A stretch of DNA of 64,000 bases. Source: Agromyces terreus (GTDB taxonomy: Bacteria > Actinomycetota > Actinomycetes > Actinomycetales > Microbacteriaceae). How positions within the stretch are numbered: position 1 is the stretch's first letter; the number at the start of each line of letters is the position of its first letter. Below the pieces are notes generated by a model, which worked only from the letters and a program-made list of their open reading frames with translations, was not told the DNA's origin and made no database searches. Position numbers and translations under genes: made by a program. Positions 19,975 to 29,002 of the stretch are shown here, in pieces. The stretch spans positions 558,001-622,000 of the forward strand of contig NZ_WBIS01000001.1 of NCBI RefSeq assembly GCF_009749465.1, given 5' to 3'.

Positions 19975-20067
19975 CGCTTTTCAGGAGCGGATGTCGCGAC
20001 GCGCCGTCATCCGATCGACCGCGGAGGCGAATCGGCGGCGCGTCGCCATACCCCCTCCTGAAAAGCG
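19975..20067. repeat. 93-base nested palindromic element before ffh
   Basis: The outer arms CGCTTTTCAGGAG (19975-19987) and CTCCTGAAAAGCG (20055-20067) are perfect inverted repeats of 13 bases. After 8 unpaired bases on each side, the inner arms GCGACGCGCCG (19996-20006) and CGGCGCGTCGC (20036-20046) pair perfectly over 11 bases, and CCGAT/ATCGG (20011-20015/20031-20035) can extend the stem. It could be a miniature transposable element, a repetitive extragenic palindrome, a terminator, or a structured RNA ahead of ffh. The sequence alone does not decide. Confidence 0.75.
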
Positions 20068-20084
20068 CACCCCTCCGAGACCCG

Positions 20085-20090
20085 TAGAAT
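20085..20090 (+). promoter_or_regulatory. -10 box TAGAAT for ffh
   Basis: TAGAAT ends 9 bases before the ffh ATG at 20100, so the transcript would be nearly leaderless. The right arm of the 93-base palindrome occupies the expected -35 region. Confidence 0.5.
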
Positions 20091-20099
20091 CGAATCACC

Positions 20100-21680
20100 A
20101 TGGCTACCTTCGGAAACCTGTCTGACCGCCTCGCCGAGACCTTCAAGAATCTCCGCACCAAGGGCAAGCTCTCTGCAGCCGACGTCGACGGCACCGTGCG
20201 CGAGATCCGCCGCGCGCTGCTCGACGCCGACGTCGCCCTCGACGTCGTCAAGCAGTTCACCTCGCACGTGCGCGAGCGCGCCCTCGGCGACGAGGTCAAC
20301 AAGGCACTGAACCCGGCCCAGCAGGTCGTGCAGATCGTCAACGAAGAGCTCGTGAGCATCCTCGGCGGCCAGCAGCGCCGTCTGCAGTTCGCGAAGAACC
20401 CGCCGACGGTCATCATGCTCGCGGGCCTCCAGGGCGCCGGAAAGACCACGCTCGCGGGCAAGCTCGCGAAGTGGCTCGTGAAAGAGGGCCACACGCCGAT
20501 GCTGGTCGCGAGCGACCTGCAGCGTCCGAACGCCGTGAACCAGCTCCAGGTGGTCGGCGGCCAGGCCGGCGTGCCCGTGTACGCGCCCGAGCCAGGCAAC
20601 GGCGTCGGCGACCCGGTGAAGGTCGCGAAGGACGGCGTCGCCCAGGCCCAGCGCGCCCAGCACGACGTCGTCATCATCGACACGGCCGGACGCCTCGGCG
20701 TCGACGCCGAGATGATGAAGCAGGCCGCGAACATCCGCAAGGCGACGAACCCCGACGAGGTGCTCTTCGTCATCGACGCGATGATCGGCCAAGACGCGGT
20801 CACCACGGCCAAGGCCTTCCAGGACGGCGTCGACTTCACGGGCGTCGTGCTCTCCAAGCTCGACGGCGACGCGCGCGGCGGCGCGGCGCTCAGCGTGGCA
20901 TCCGTCACCGGCCGCCCCATCATCTTCGCCTCCACGGGTGAGGGCCTCGACGACTTCGAGCCCTTCCACCCCGACCGCATGGCGAGCCGCATCCTCGACC
21001 TCGGCGACATCCTCACCCTCATCGAGCAGGCCCAGCAGGCGTTCGACGAAGAAGAGGCGATGAAGGTCGCCGAGAAGCTCGCGACCGAGCAGTTCACGCT
21101 CGAGGACTTCCTCGCCCAGATGCAGCAGCTGCGCGGCGCCGGGTCGATCAAGAAGATGCTCGGCATGCTGCCGGGCGCCGGCGGCATGAAGCAGCAGCTC
21201 GAGAACTTCGACGAGCGCGAGATCGTGCGCACCGAGGCGATCATCCAGTCGATGACCCCGGCCGAGCGCAAGAACACGAAGCTGCTCAACGGCTCGCGGC
21301 GGCTGCGCATCGCGAAGGGCGCCGGCATGACCGTCACCGACGTGAACCAGCTCGTGCAGCGCTTCGAGCAGGCCGCGAAGATGATGAAGACCGTCGCCCG
21401 CGGCGGCATGCCGCAGATCCCCGGCATGGGGCCCATCCCCGGCGGCGGCGGTCACGGCGGCGGCAAGCGCGCCTCGGCGAAGGGCAAGAAGAAGGCGTCG
21501 GGCTCGCGTTCGGGCAACCCCGCGAAGCGCGCGGCCGAGAACCAGGCGCTGACCGAAGGACGCCCCGTGGCGGGCGCCTCGGCGGCCGCGGGCGCCGGCT
21601 TCGGCCTCGGCGCCAAGGGCGGGTCGGCCACGCCCTCGGCCGAAGACCTCGCGAAGGTGCAGAAGCTGCTCGGTCGCTGA
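20100..21680 (+). CDS. ffh: Signal recognition particle protein Ffh
   Basis: Ffh binds 4.5S RNA and signal peptides and, with FtsY, delivers nascent membrane proteins. The 526-residue product shows the N domain, GTPase motifs GLQGAGKTT (from residue 109), DTAGRLGVD and SKLDGDARGG, then the methionine-rich M domain (FLAQMQQLRGAGSIKKMLGM, MTPAERKN, GSRRLRIAKG). The C-terminus carries a Gly-rich and basic tail of about 75 residues beyond the M-domain core, longer than in E. coli but common in actinobacteria. Confidence 0.97.
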   Translation: MATFGNLSDRLAETFKNLRTKGKLSAADVDGTVREIRRALLDADVALDVVKQFTSHVRERALGDEVNKALNPAQQVVQIVNEELVSILGGQQRRLQFAKNPPTVIMLAGLQGAGKTTLAGKLAKWLVKEGHTPMLVASDLQRPNAVNQLQVVGGQAGVPVYAPEPGNGVGDPVKVAKDGVAQAQRAQHDVVIIDTAGRLGVDAEMMKQAANIRKATNPDEVLFVIDAMIGQDAVTTAKAFQDGVDFTGVVLSKLDGDARGGAALSVASVTGRPIIFASTGEGLDDFEPFHPDRMASRILDLGDILTLIEQAQQAFDEEEAMKVAEKLATEQFTLEDFLAQMQQLRGAGSIKKMLGMLPGAGGMKQQLENFDEREIVRTEAIIQSMTPAERKNTKLLNGSRRLRIAKGAGMTVTDVNQLVQRFEQAAKMMKTVARGGMPQIPGMGPIPGGGGHGGGKRASAKGKKKASGSRSGNPAKRAAENQALTEGRPVAGASAAAGAGFGLGAKGGSATPSAEDLAKVQKLLGR

Positions 21681-21741
21681 TCTCGGCGCTCGCCGACGGC
21701 CGGCGCGGCGCACGCCGACCGGCGCCGCGGGAGGGCCGACG

Positions 21742-22542
21742 TCAGTCGCGCCGCACCGCGGCCCCGTCGAGCAGCGCGGAGAGCGCGGCGCCGCCCAGCA
21801 CGTCGATGCGTCGATGCGCCGGGTCCGCACGCCGCCGGATGGGGCGTTGCGCGAGCGGTCGGTGCGCTGCGCCGAAGACGACGTTGCCGCGCCCCGCGTC
21901 GGCTAACACGGCGGGGGCCGCGAGCGCGACCACCTCGTCGAAGACGTCGCGGAGCGTCGCTCCCGTGGCGCGCACCGCGGCCAGGCCCGGCTCGGCGATC
22001 GCGTTCACGGCCATCACGCCGCCCGGGGAGAGCACGTCGGCGGTGAGCTCGAAGAATCCGAGGGTCGAGAGGTGCTCGGGGGTGCGGCTCCCCGAGAACA
22101 GGTCGACGATGACGAGGTCGTACTCGATGCCGTGCTGCGCGGCGCGCGCGAGGGCGGCGCGGGCGTCGTCGTACTCGAAGGTCGCGACGATCGACGGGTC
22201 GAGGGGGAGCGCGTCGAGCACGAATTCGACGAGCTCGCGATGCAGGTCGACGACGTGGTGCACGCCGTCGCGTCGCGTCGCGCCGAGGTAGCGTGCGATG
22301 GTCAGGGCGCCCGCCCCGAGGTGGAGCACCCGCACGGGTTGCGCCGGGTCGAGGCATCCGTCGGCGAGGGCCGCGACGCACCGTACGTATTCGAGTTGCA
22401 GGTCGAGCGGGTCGGCCGGGTTCACGTGCGACTGGGTGACGCCGTCGACGACGAGCGACACGCCGCCGTTCGCGCCTCGACCGGGGAGGAGTTCGGCGTG
22501 CAGCCCGACGGCGTCGAGGGTGAGCGTGCGGCCGTCGTCCAT
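21742..22542 (-). CDS. Spermidine-synthase-like methyltransferase-fold protein
   Basis: A 266-residue Rossmann protein. VRVLHLGAGALTIARYL (residues ~69-85) is the nucleotide-binding loop, DLHRELVEFV the following acidic strand and YDLVIVDLFSG the post-III motif, as in spermidine synthases and related SAM-dependent enzymes. Polyamine synthesis is not assured: many actinobacterial members have unknown substrates. It diverges from the beta-glucosidase gene; a 30-base palindrome lies 22 bases upstream of its ATG and may regulate both. Confidence 0.75.
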   Translation of the reverse strand: MDDGRTLTLDAVGLHAELLPGRGANGGVSLVVDGVTQSHVNPADPLDLQLEYVRCVAALADGCLDPAQPVRVLHLGAGALTIARYLGATRRDGVHHVVDLHRELVEFVLDALPLDPSIVATFEYDDARAALARAAQHGIEYDLVIVDLFSGSRTPEHLSTLGFFELTADVLSPGGVMAVNAIAEPGLAAVRATGATLRDVFDEVVALAAPAVLADAGRGNVVFGAAHRPLAQRPIRRRADPAHRRIDVLGGAALSALLDGAAVRRD

Positions 22543-22563
22543 GCGCCAACTCTATGCGCGAGT

Positions 22564-22593
22564 CCGTTTGCTTACAGAGCTGTAAGCAAACGG
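22564..22593. promoter_or_regulatory. 30-base perfect palindromic operator
   Basis: Arms CCGTTTGCTTACAG and CTGTAAGCAAACGG are exact inverted repeats around a 2-base centre (AG). The site lies between divergent genes. A TACAGT -10 candidate at 22607-22612 puts the right arm over the -35 region of the beta-glucosidase promoter, the position of a repressor operator. The core resembles TetR-family operators more than LacI ones, which usually have a central CG. No regulator gene is adjacent. Confidence 0.75.
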
Positions 22594-22656
22594 GGATGCG
22601 ACGCGATACAGTGATGCGGGCGGCAACGGATGCCGCGCATGACACGGGGAGCAGAC

Positions 22657-24171
22657 ATGGGCAACGGTTCGGCCGACTACCGCGATGCGGGGCTCGCGTT
22701 CGGCGAGGACTTCCTCTTCGGCTCGGCGACCGCCTCGTACCAGATCGAGGGCGCCGTGCACGACGACGGCCGCGGTCCGTCGATCTGGGACACCTTCAGC
22801 CACACGCCGGGCAAGGTCTGGAACGGCGACACCGGAGACCGCGCCTGCGACCACTACCACCGCCTCGACGAGGATCTCGACCTCATGCAGCGGCTCGGGC
22901 TCGAGGCCTACCGGTTCTCGATCGCCTGGCCGCGCATCCAGCCGACGGGCCGCGGCCCCGCGAACGAGGCTGGGCTCGCGTTCTACGAGCGGCTCGTCGA
23001 CGGACTCATCGCCCGAGGCATCCGCCCCATCGCGACGCTCTACCACTGGGACCTTCCGCAGGCCCTCGAGGACGAGGGCGGCTGGGCCAATCGGGCCACC
23101 GCCGAGGCCTTCGCCGACTACGCGCGCATCATGGGCGAACGGCTCGGCGACCGGGTCGCCGTCTGGACCACCCTCAACGAGCCGTGGTGCTCGGCGTACC
23201 TCGGCTACGGCTCGGGGGCGCATGCGCCCGGGCTCATGGACGGCGCGAAGGCCCTCGCCGCGGTGCACCACCTGAACCTCGCGCACGGTCTCGCCGTCTC
23301 CGCGCTCCGCGAGGTCGTCACGAACGACCCCGGCTACTCGATCACGCTGAACCTGCACGTCATCCGCCCGTCGGGGCCGACGGGGCAGGAGGCCGCACGT
23401 CGCATCGACGGGCTCGCCAACCGGTTGTTCCTCGGGCCGCTCCTCGACGGCGAGTACCCCGCCGACGTCATCGTCGACACGGCCCACGTCACCGACTGGG
23501 CGTTCGTCAAGCCGGGCGACGCCGAGCTCATCCGTCAGCCGATCAGCCTCCTCGGCGTCAACTACTACTCGACCGTGACCGTGCGCATGTGGGACGGCGA
23601 GTCGCCCCGCGTCAACGCCGACGGACACAAGGACATGGGCGGCACGGCATGGCCCGGTTCGGAGTCGGTCGAGTTCCTCGAGCAGCCCGGTCCGTACACC
23701 GAGATGGGCTGGAACATCGACCCCTCGGGCCTCGAGGACCTGCTCGTCGCCCTGCACGAGGCGTACCCCGAGCTCCCGCTCATGGTCACCGAGAACGGCG
23801 CCGCGTTCGCCGACGAGCTCGTCGAGGGACCGGCCGGCCCCGCCGTGCACGACGTCGAGCGCACCGACTACCTGCGCCGGCACTTCGCCGCCGCGCACCG
23901 CGCGATCGAGCGCGGCGTCGACCTGCGCGGCTACCAGGTGTGGTCGCTCATGGACAACTTCGAATGGGGCTACGGCTACTCGAAGCGGTTCGGCATCGTG
24001 CGCGTCGACTACGACACGTTCGAGCGCACCCCGAAGGACAGCGCGCTCTGGTACGCGGAACTGATCCGCACCCGGCGCCTGCCCGACGCGCCGGTGCCCG
24101 AGATCGGTGCCGAGGGGTCCGGTACCGAGGCATCCGGCGCCGAGGCGTCCGGCGCCGACGCGTCCTCGTAG
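22657..24171 (+). CDS. GH1 beta-glucosidase
   Basis: A 504-residue glycoside hydrolase family 1 enzyme, cytoplasmic (no signal peptide), expected to hydrolyse cellobiose and other beta-glucosides with retention. The acid/base Glu175 is in [10 protein letters not shown] and the nucleophile Glu379 in MVTENGAAF; the N-terminal [15 protein letters not shown] is a family signature. ATG 22657 is chosen for the GGGGAG site 5 bases upstream and because it puts the conserved barrel start at a normal distance. The C-terminal tail is a degenerate Gly/Ala/Ser/Glu repeat ([12 protein letters not shown]). Probably repressed through the palindrome upstream. Confidence 0.93.
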   Translation: MGNGSADYRDAGLAFGEDFLFGSATASYQIEGAVHDDGRGPSIWDTFSHTPGKVWNGDTGDRACDHYHRLDEDLDLMQRLGLEAYRFSIAWPRIQPTGRGPANEAGLAFYERLVDGLIARGIRPIATLYHWDLPQALEDEGGWANRATAEAFADYARIMGERLGDRVAVWTTLNEPWCSAYLGYGSGAHAPGLMDGAKALAAVHHLNLAHGLAVSALREVVTNDPGYSITLNLHVIRPSGPTGQEAARRIDGLANRLFLGPLLDGEYPADVIVDTAHVTDWAFVKPGDAELIRQPISLLGVNYYSTVTVRMWDGESPRVNADGHKDMGGTAWPGSESVEFLEQPGPYTEMGWNIDPSGLEDLLVALHEAYPELPLMVTENGAAFADELVEGPAGPAVHDVERTDYLRRHFAAAHRAIERGVDLRGYQVWSLMDNFEWGYGYSKRFGIVRVDYDTFERTPKDSALWYAELIRTRRLPDAPVPEIGAEGSGTEASGAEASGADASS

Positions 24172-24205
24172 GGCGGCGTCCGCCCCGGAACCGCGAGGCC
24201 GCCGG

Positions 24206-25360
24206 TCAGTCGGATGCCGCGGCGGAGGCGTCGCCGCGGAGTTCGCGCGCGAGGTGCGCGACGACGGCCCTGAGGTCGCCGTCGTGCGCCGCGGCGACGT
24301 CGAGCTGGCGCTGCGAGCTGCCGCCGCGATCGAGGAGGTCGAGCACGAGCGCGAGCTCGTGCGCGCAGTCGAGCCGCTCGGCCACGGGCTCGAGCGTGGC
24401 GACGAGGTCGCGCAGGTCGTCGGCGACGAGGCGCTCGGTGCCCGCGGCATCCGTGATCACCTCGGCCGCGAGCCCGTAGCGGGCCGCCCGCCACTTGTTC
24501 TCCCGCGTGTACCAGGGCTGGAGCACGACGAGCTCCTCGCCGCGGTCGAGGCGCGTGCTCATCCATTCGACGAGGCACTGCACGAGGGCGCCGATGGCCG
24601 CGAGGTCGTCCGCGGTGGAGACGCCGTCGCAGACGCGCACCTCGATCGTGCCCCACTTCGGCGAGGGGCGGATGTCCCACCGGACCTCGGAGTGGTCCTC
24701 GATGACGCCCGTGCGCACGAGGTCGTCGACGTGGCGCTCGTAGGCCGCCCAGTCGGGTTGCCGGTAGGGCAGCCCGGCCGTGGGCAGCTGCTGGAACATG
24801 AGCGCGCGGTTCGAGGCGTACCCGGTGTCGACGCCCGCCCAGAACGGGCTCGAGGCCGAGAGGGCCTGCAGGTGGGGCAGGTAGGTGAGCAAGCCGTCGA
24901 GGATGGGCAGCGCCTTGTCGCGGTCCTCGATGCCGACGTGCACGTGCACGCCCCAGATCATCATGTTGCGCCCCCACCAGCGGGTGCGCTCGACGAGCTT
25001 GTGGTAGCGCGGCTTGTCGGTGAGGTGCTGGTCGTACCACTGGCTGAACGGGTGCGAGCCGCTGCAGATCAGCTCGTAGTCGCCGAGCTCGTCGACCACG
25101 GCGCGCACCTCGTCGAGCTGGCGCTGCAGGTCGGCCACGGCGTCGGCGACGCGCACGTGCACGTCGCTCACGAGCTCGACGGTGTTGGTCAGCATCTCCT
25201 CGGTGATGAACGGATGCCGCCCGCCCTCGCTGCGCTCGTGCAGCACCTCGAGCACGCGGTCGCCGACGGACGCGAGCTCGCCGGTCTCACGGTCGACGAT
25301 CGCGATCTCCCACTCGAGGCCGACGGTGGACCGACGGGAACGAGCGAACTCGATCGGCAT
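24206..25360 (-). CDS. ybdK: YbdK-type carboxylate-amine ligase (GCS2 family)
   Basis: A 384-residue member of the glutamate-cysteine ligase 2 family. RSTVGLEWEIAIVD at residues ~8-21 carries the metal-binding Glu of the fold; GVHVHVGI, WDIRPSPKWGTIEVRVCD and NKWRAARYG are typical of the YbdK branch, whose E. coli member has weak gamma-glutamylcysteine ligase activity. Actinobacteria use mycothiol, so glutathione synthesis is doubtful and the physiological product is unknown. ATG 25360 has GGAAGGGGG upstream. It runs head-away from the next gene cluster and appears monocistronic. Confidence 0.88.
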   Translation of the reverse strand: MPIEFARSRRSTVGLEWEIAIVDRETGELASVGDRVLEVLHERSEGGRHPFITEEMLTNTVELVSDVHVRVADAVADLQRQLDEVRAVVDELGDYELICSGSHPFSQWYDQHLTDKPRYHKLVERTRWWGRNMMIWGVHVHVGIEDRDKALPILDGLLTYLPHLQALSASSPFWAGVDTGYASNRALMFQQLPTAGLPYRQPDWAAYERHVDDLVRTGVIEDHSEVRWDIRPSPKWGTIEVRVCDGVSTADDLAAIGALVQCLVEWMSTRLDRGEELVVLQPWYTRENKWRAARYGLAAEVITDAAGTERLVADDLRDLVATLEPVAERLDCAHELALVLDLLDRGGSSQRQLDVAAAHDGDLRAVVAHLARELRGDASAAASD

Positions 25361-25498
25361 GCTTGGCCCCCTTCCGCGCGGTGCGTGCGCCACCGTCGGC
25401 CCATCATGACACGGCGACGGCGGGGTGGGGTTCGCAGCCGCGTGTCCGAGTGCGGCGGCCGGCCGCGCCGCCGGCATCCGTCGCCGTTCGACGGCGGG

Positions 25499-26482
25499 TC
25501 AGCGCAGGCTGAAGCCGGCCGCGAGCGGATCCGCGGGGTCGAGCTCGAACTCGCACGCGCCGACGCGGTAGGCGGCCCCGACGACCTCGGGCACCACCCC
25601 GGCGTCGGTGCGCTCCGCGATGCGGCCGTGGAACCGGGTGCCGATGATCGAATCGTGCGTGAGCACCTCGCCCTCGCCGAGCTCGCCCGAGTGGGCGAGC
25701 AGCGCCACCCGGGCGGCGGTGCCCGAGCCGCACGGGCTCCGGTCCACCTCGCCGTCGGCGAACACGGTGACGTTGCGCTGCCGTGGCCCGTCGAGCGTGC
25801 GTCCGAGGTCGTCGAAGAGGATCGTGCCGTAGACGCCCGAGAGGCGGTCGTCGGCGAGCTGCGCGGCCGGATGCCCGTTCAACGCCCACTTGATCTCGCG
25901 CCCGATGCGGATGAGCTCGGCGGTGTCGGCCGGCGTCACGGCGAGGCCGACGGACGACGCGGGGAGGGTCGCATAGACCGCGCCGCCGAAGACGAGGTCG
26001 ACCTCGACCTCGCCGCGGCTCGTCGAGAGCGCGAGGCCGGTGGCGAGCACGCGGGACTCGACGTTGCGGAACACGACGCCCGTTGTACGGCCCCCGCTGC
26101 GCTGCACGCGCGCCTGCACCCGGCCGCTCGGCACGTCGATCGTGACGATCGCCTCGCCGTCGTCGGGTGCGGCGACGCGTCCGGTGCGCACCGCCCAGGC
26201 GCCGAGCGCCATCGTCCCGTGGCCGCACGCGGTCGAGAAGCCGTCCTTGTGCCAGAACAGCACGCCGAAGTCCGCGCCGTCGTCGTCGGGCGGGGTGATG
26301 AACCCGCCGTACATGTCGTCGTGCCCGCGGGGTTCGAGGCACAGGAACCGTCGTACCGCGTCGGCCGGTCCGGTCATGGCGGCGACGCGTCTGGCGGCGA
26401 CCGTGGCGCCCTCGGTCGGCACGTCGAGCACCATGCGGAACGGTTCGCCCGCGGTGTGCCAATCCTCCGTCTTCCAGTGCAT
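25499..26482 (-). CDS. Proline racemase / hydroxyproline epimerase family enzyme
   Basis: A 327-residue member of the proline racemase superfamily. Both catalytic cysteines are visible: STACGHGTMALGAW (about residue 92) and DRSPCGSGTAAR (about 245). Two cysteines indicate epimerase or racemase chemistry, while trans-3-hydroxyproline dehydratases of the human type have Thr in the second position. The partner gene encodes an ornithine-cyclodeaminase-family protein, a common partner acting as pyrroline-2-carboxylate reductase in hydroxyproline catabolism. The start codon overlaps the partner's stop (ATGA), so the two are co-translated. Confidence 0.85.
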   Translation of the reverse strand: MHWKTEDWHTAGEPFRMVLDVPTEGATVAARRVAAMTGPADAVRRFLCLEPRGHDDMYGGFITPPDDDGADFGVLFWHKDGFSTACGHGTMALGAWAVRTGRVAAPDDGEAIVTIDVPSGRVQARVQRSGGRTTGVVFRNVESRVLATGLALSTSRGEVEVDLVFGGAVYATLPASSVGLAVTPADTAELIRIGREIKWALNGHPAAQLADDRLSGVYGTILFDDLGRTLDGPRQRNVTVFADGEVDRSPCGSGTAARVALLAHSGELGEGEVLTHDSIIGTRFHGRIAERTDAGVVPEVVGAAYRVGACEFELDPADPLAAGFSLR

Positions 26483-27459
26483 CAGTTGTTCTCCTCGATC
26501 GTGAGCGCGAGCTGTGCGATGGCGAGATCCTGCCAGCCCATGCCGCAGGTCTTGATGACGGTGGGCCGAGCGGATGCCCCGGCGCGGGCGGATGCCCCGG
26601 CGCGGGCGGATGCCCCACGGCGGCCGGTCGCGAACAGTTCGGCCATCGGGACGAGGGCGTCGGGGGAGAGATTGCCCTCGCCGATCGCGAGCACGACGTC
26701 GCCGGCTTCGGCGAGGGCCACGCGTTCGGATTCGACGATCACCTCGGCGCGTCCGAGGAGCGCACCCGGCAGCTCGCGGGCGTCGGGCTCGTGCGATCCC
26801 ACGGCGACGAGGGTGCAGCGGTCGGGCACGAGCCCGGCCTCGAAGAGCGGCTCGCGCGCGGTGGTCGCGCACACCACGAGGTCGGCGTCCGCGACGTCGG
26901 AGACGCCGCCGACGGCCACGTCGAGGCCGGGTGCGGCGCAGCGCTCGGCGGCGAGGGCGGCCGCGTGGGGATCTCGGCCGACGAACCGCACGCGTTCGAT
27001 CGGCCGGATGGCGCGCATGGCCTCCACATGGCGGCGACCCTGGGGGCCGGTTCCGAAGACGACGAGCGAGCTCGCGTCGCTCGGAGCGACGAGGTCTGCG
27101 ATCGCGGCCGACACGGCGGGCGTCCGCAGCGCGGTCAGTTCGGTGCCGTCGAGCAGGGCCGTGGGCGCGAGGGTCTCCGCGTCGAGCACGACGTACACCG
27201 CCTGGATGCGCTCGAGGCCGCGAGCGGGGTTGGCGGGGGCGACGGTCGCGAGCTTCTGCCCGGCGTGGGCGCCGAGGTCGGAGGGCATGAGCAGGAGCTG
27301 GCCGTGCCGCACATCGACGACGGTGCGCGGCGGATCCTGCTCGGGGCGGAAGCCGTCGCGCAGCACGCGCTGCAGGTGGCGGATCGCGCTCTGCATGTCG
27401 ACCCTGGCGGCGATGGCGGGTCCGTCGAGGAGGCGGATCGCGTCGAACATCGAGGTCAT
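26479..27459 (-). CDS. Ornithine cyclodeaminase / mu-crystallin family protein
   Basis: About 326 residues with the NAD(P)-binding fold VVFGTGPQGRRHVEAM (near residue 125) and the family's RTPAVSA motif. Members include ornithine cyclodeaminase, alanine dehydrogenase and pyrroline-2-carboxylate reductase; pairing with a proline racemase homologue favours the last. ATG 27459 sits 6 bases after a TACGAT box (27466-27471, minus strand), suggesting a leaderless mRNA. The C-terminal region contains a slippage repeat reading GASARA nearly three times. The stop is TGA at 26484-26482, overlapping the racemase start; the end given allows for that boundary. Confidence 0.82.
26571..26616. repeat. 18-base tandem repeat inside the OCD-family gene
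   Basis: The unit CGGATGCCCCGGCGCGGG occurs at 26571-26588 and 26589-26606, with a 10-base third copy to 26616. Each unit starts with the octamer CGGATGCC. On the coding (minus) strand it reads GASARA in tandem, so the expansion is in frame. Confidence 0.9.
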
Positions 27460-27484
27460 GCACACATCGTAGGCCCATCAGTGA

Positions 27485-27495
27485 TATGTCACATA
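27485..27495. promoter_or_regulatory. Operator-like palindrome over the OCD-gene -35 region
   Basis: TATGTCACATA is a perfect 11-base palindrome. On the minus strand it covers the -35 region (GTGACA or TGTGAC) at 15-16 bases from the TACGAT -10 box of the OCD-family gene. The shape suits a GntR-type repressor, which is common for proline racemase clusters; no regulator gene is in the window. Confidence 0.45.
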
Positions 27496-27740
27496 CCGAT
27501 ATGCCCCGGCGACTGCGCTCGCTCCGTCGCTCCGGCCCCGACCCGTGGTCGGATCTAGGATCGACACCCGCCCGGGCGTGCGATTCGACGTTTCGCCGTG
27601 GAATCTGCAAGAATGGTCAGTCGAGTTCTGTTGCGCCCGACCCTCTATCCGGCGCGCAGATCCACTCAGAGCTTCCGCCGAGTGTGCACCCCACGCTCAC
27701 GGCTGTCAGTTCGCCCACCTCATAACATTTCAGGAGAATT

Positions 27741-28151
27741 GTGGCTGTCAAGATCCGTCTCAAGCGCCTCGGCAAGATCCGTGCGCCGTACTACCGCATC
27801 GTCGTGGCCGACTCGCGCACCAAGCGCGACGGTCGCGTGATCGAGGAGATCGGCAAGTACCACCCCACCGAGACGCCCTCGTTCATCCAGGTCGACTCCG
27901 AGCGCGCGCAGTACTGGCTCTCCGTCGGCGCGCAGCCGACCGAGCAGGTCGCGGCGATCCTCAAGCTGACCGGCGACTGGGGCAAGTTCAAGGGCGACAA
28001 GGACGCGGTCTCGACCGTGCAGGTCGCCGAGCCCAAGGCCGCCTTCGTCGCCGACGAGAAGAAGAAGCCGGTGCTGAAGCCCAAGACCGAGAAGCCCGCG
28101 CCGAAGGCCGAAGAGGCCGAGGCCGCCGAGGCGTCGACGGACGAGGCGTAA
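27741..28151 (+). CDS. rpsP: 30S ribosomal protein S16
   Basis: S16 begins [26 protein letters not shown], the invariant N-terminus. The product is 136 residues: about 80 for the S16 core, then a Lys/Ala/Glu-rich extension (residues ~95-136), usual in actinobacteria. The GTG start has AGGAG 6 bases upstream. It heads the conserved rpsP-KH-rimM-trmD operon. The ~270-base leader upstream holds the divergent OCD-gene promoter and a candidate extended -10 (GCAAGAAT near 27607-27614) but no further gene. Confidence 0.97.
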   Translation: MAVKIRLKRLGKIRAPYYRIVVADSRTKRDGRVIEEIGKYHPTETPSFIQVDSERAQYWLSVGAQPTEQVAAILKLTGDWGKFKGDKDAVSTVQVAEPKAAFVADEKKKPVLKPKTEKPAPKAEEAEAAEASTDEA

Positions 28152-28154
28152 GTC

Positions 28155-28391
28155 TTGCTCCAGTCCGCGCTCGAACACCTCGTCAAGGGGATCGTCGATC
28201 ACCCTGACGACGTGAAGGTCGTCTCCGCGTCGAGCGCACGCGGCGAGGTCCTCGAGGTTCATGTGAACCCCGAGGACCTCGGTCGCGTGATCGGCCGTGC
28301 CGGCCGCACCGCGAAAGCGCTTCGCACGCTCGTCACCGCGCTCGCCGACGGCCGCCGCGTTCGCGTCGACGTCGTCGACACCGACGACTGA
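28155..28391 (+). CDS. KH-domain RNA-binding protein (KhpA type)
   Basis: A 78-residue single KH domain with the GRVIGRAGRTAKALRTLV loop (GxxG motif) near residues 43-60. Small KH proteins of this position bind RNA, often as a partner of Jag/KhpB, and influence cell division and sRNA biology in other Gram-positives. TTG start at 28155, three bases after the rpsP stop; rimM follows after a single base. Conserved neighbourhood. Confidence 0.92.
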   Translation: MLQSALEHLVKGIVDHPDDVKVVSASSARGEVLEVHVNPEDLGRVIGRAGRTAKALRTLVTALADGRRVRVDVVDTDD

Positions 28392-28392
28392 C

Positions 28393-28995
28393 GTGTCCGA
28401 CGCTCCCAGAACCCAGCTCAGGGTCGGTCGCCTCACGAAGGCGCACGGGCTCAAGGGTGCCATCAAGCTCGAGCTCTACACCGACGACCCCGAGCGCCGC
28501 TTCGTGCCGGGCGCCGAGTTCTCGCTGCAGGTGCCGACCTCGTCGCCGTGGCACGGCAAGCATCTCGTGCTCCGAGAACTCCGCTGGTACAACGCGATCC
28601 CCGTCGGATTCTTCGAGGGCGTCGACGACCGCACCGCCGCTGAGGGCCTGCTGAAGGCGATCCTCTGGGTCGAGAACGTCGACCAGGAGGAGGCCGAGCC
28701 CGACGCCTGGTACGACCACCAGCTCGTCGGCCTCGCGGTCGTCCGCGACGGCGAGAAGGTCGGCGAGGTCGTCCGCGTCGACCACTTCCCGGCTCAGGAC
28801 CTGCTCATCGTGAAGGCGGCCGGCCGCGAGGTCATGGTGCCGTTCGTCTCGGCGATCGTGCCCGAGGTCGACGTGGCCGCCGGCATCGTGCGGGTCACCC
28901 CGCCCGCCGGGCTCTTCGAGGAACTCGCCGACGACGCATCCGCCGACACGACGGATGCCGCCGACGAGCCCGCCCCCGACGCGACCGACGGGTAG
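28393..28995 (+). CDS. rimM: Ribosome maturation factor RimM
   Basis: RimM assists assembly of the 30S head around S19. The 200-residue product has the N-terminal RimM barrel ([26 protein letters not shown]) and the C-terminal PRC barrel ([12 protein letters not shown]...[14 protein letters not shown]). An Asp/Ala-rich tail of about 20 residues follows. GTG start one base after the KH gene stop; trmD starts 7 bases after its TAG stop. Confidence 0.95.
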   Translation: MSDAPRTQLRVGRLTKAHGLKGAIKLELYTDDPERRFVPGAEFSLQVPTSSPWHGKHLVLRELRWYNAIPVGFFEGVDDRTAAEGLLKAILWVENVDQEEAEPDAWYDHQLVGLAVVRDGEKVGEVVRVDHFPAQDLLIVKAAGREVMVPFVSAIVPEVDVAAGIVRVTPPAGLFEELADDASADTTDAADEPAPDATDG

Positions 28996-29002
28996 GCGCC
29001 CG

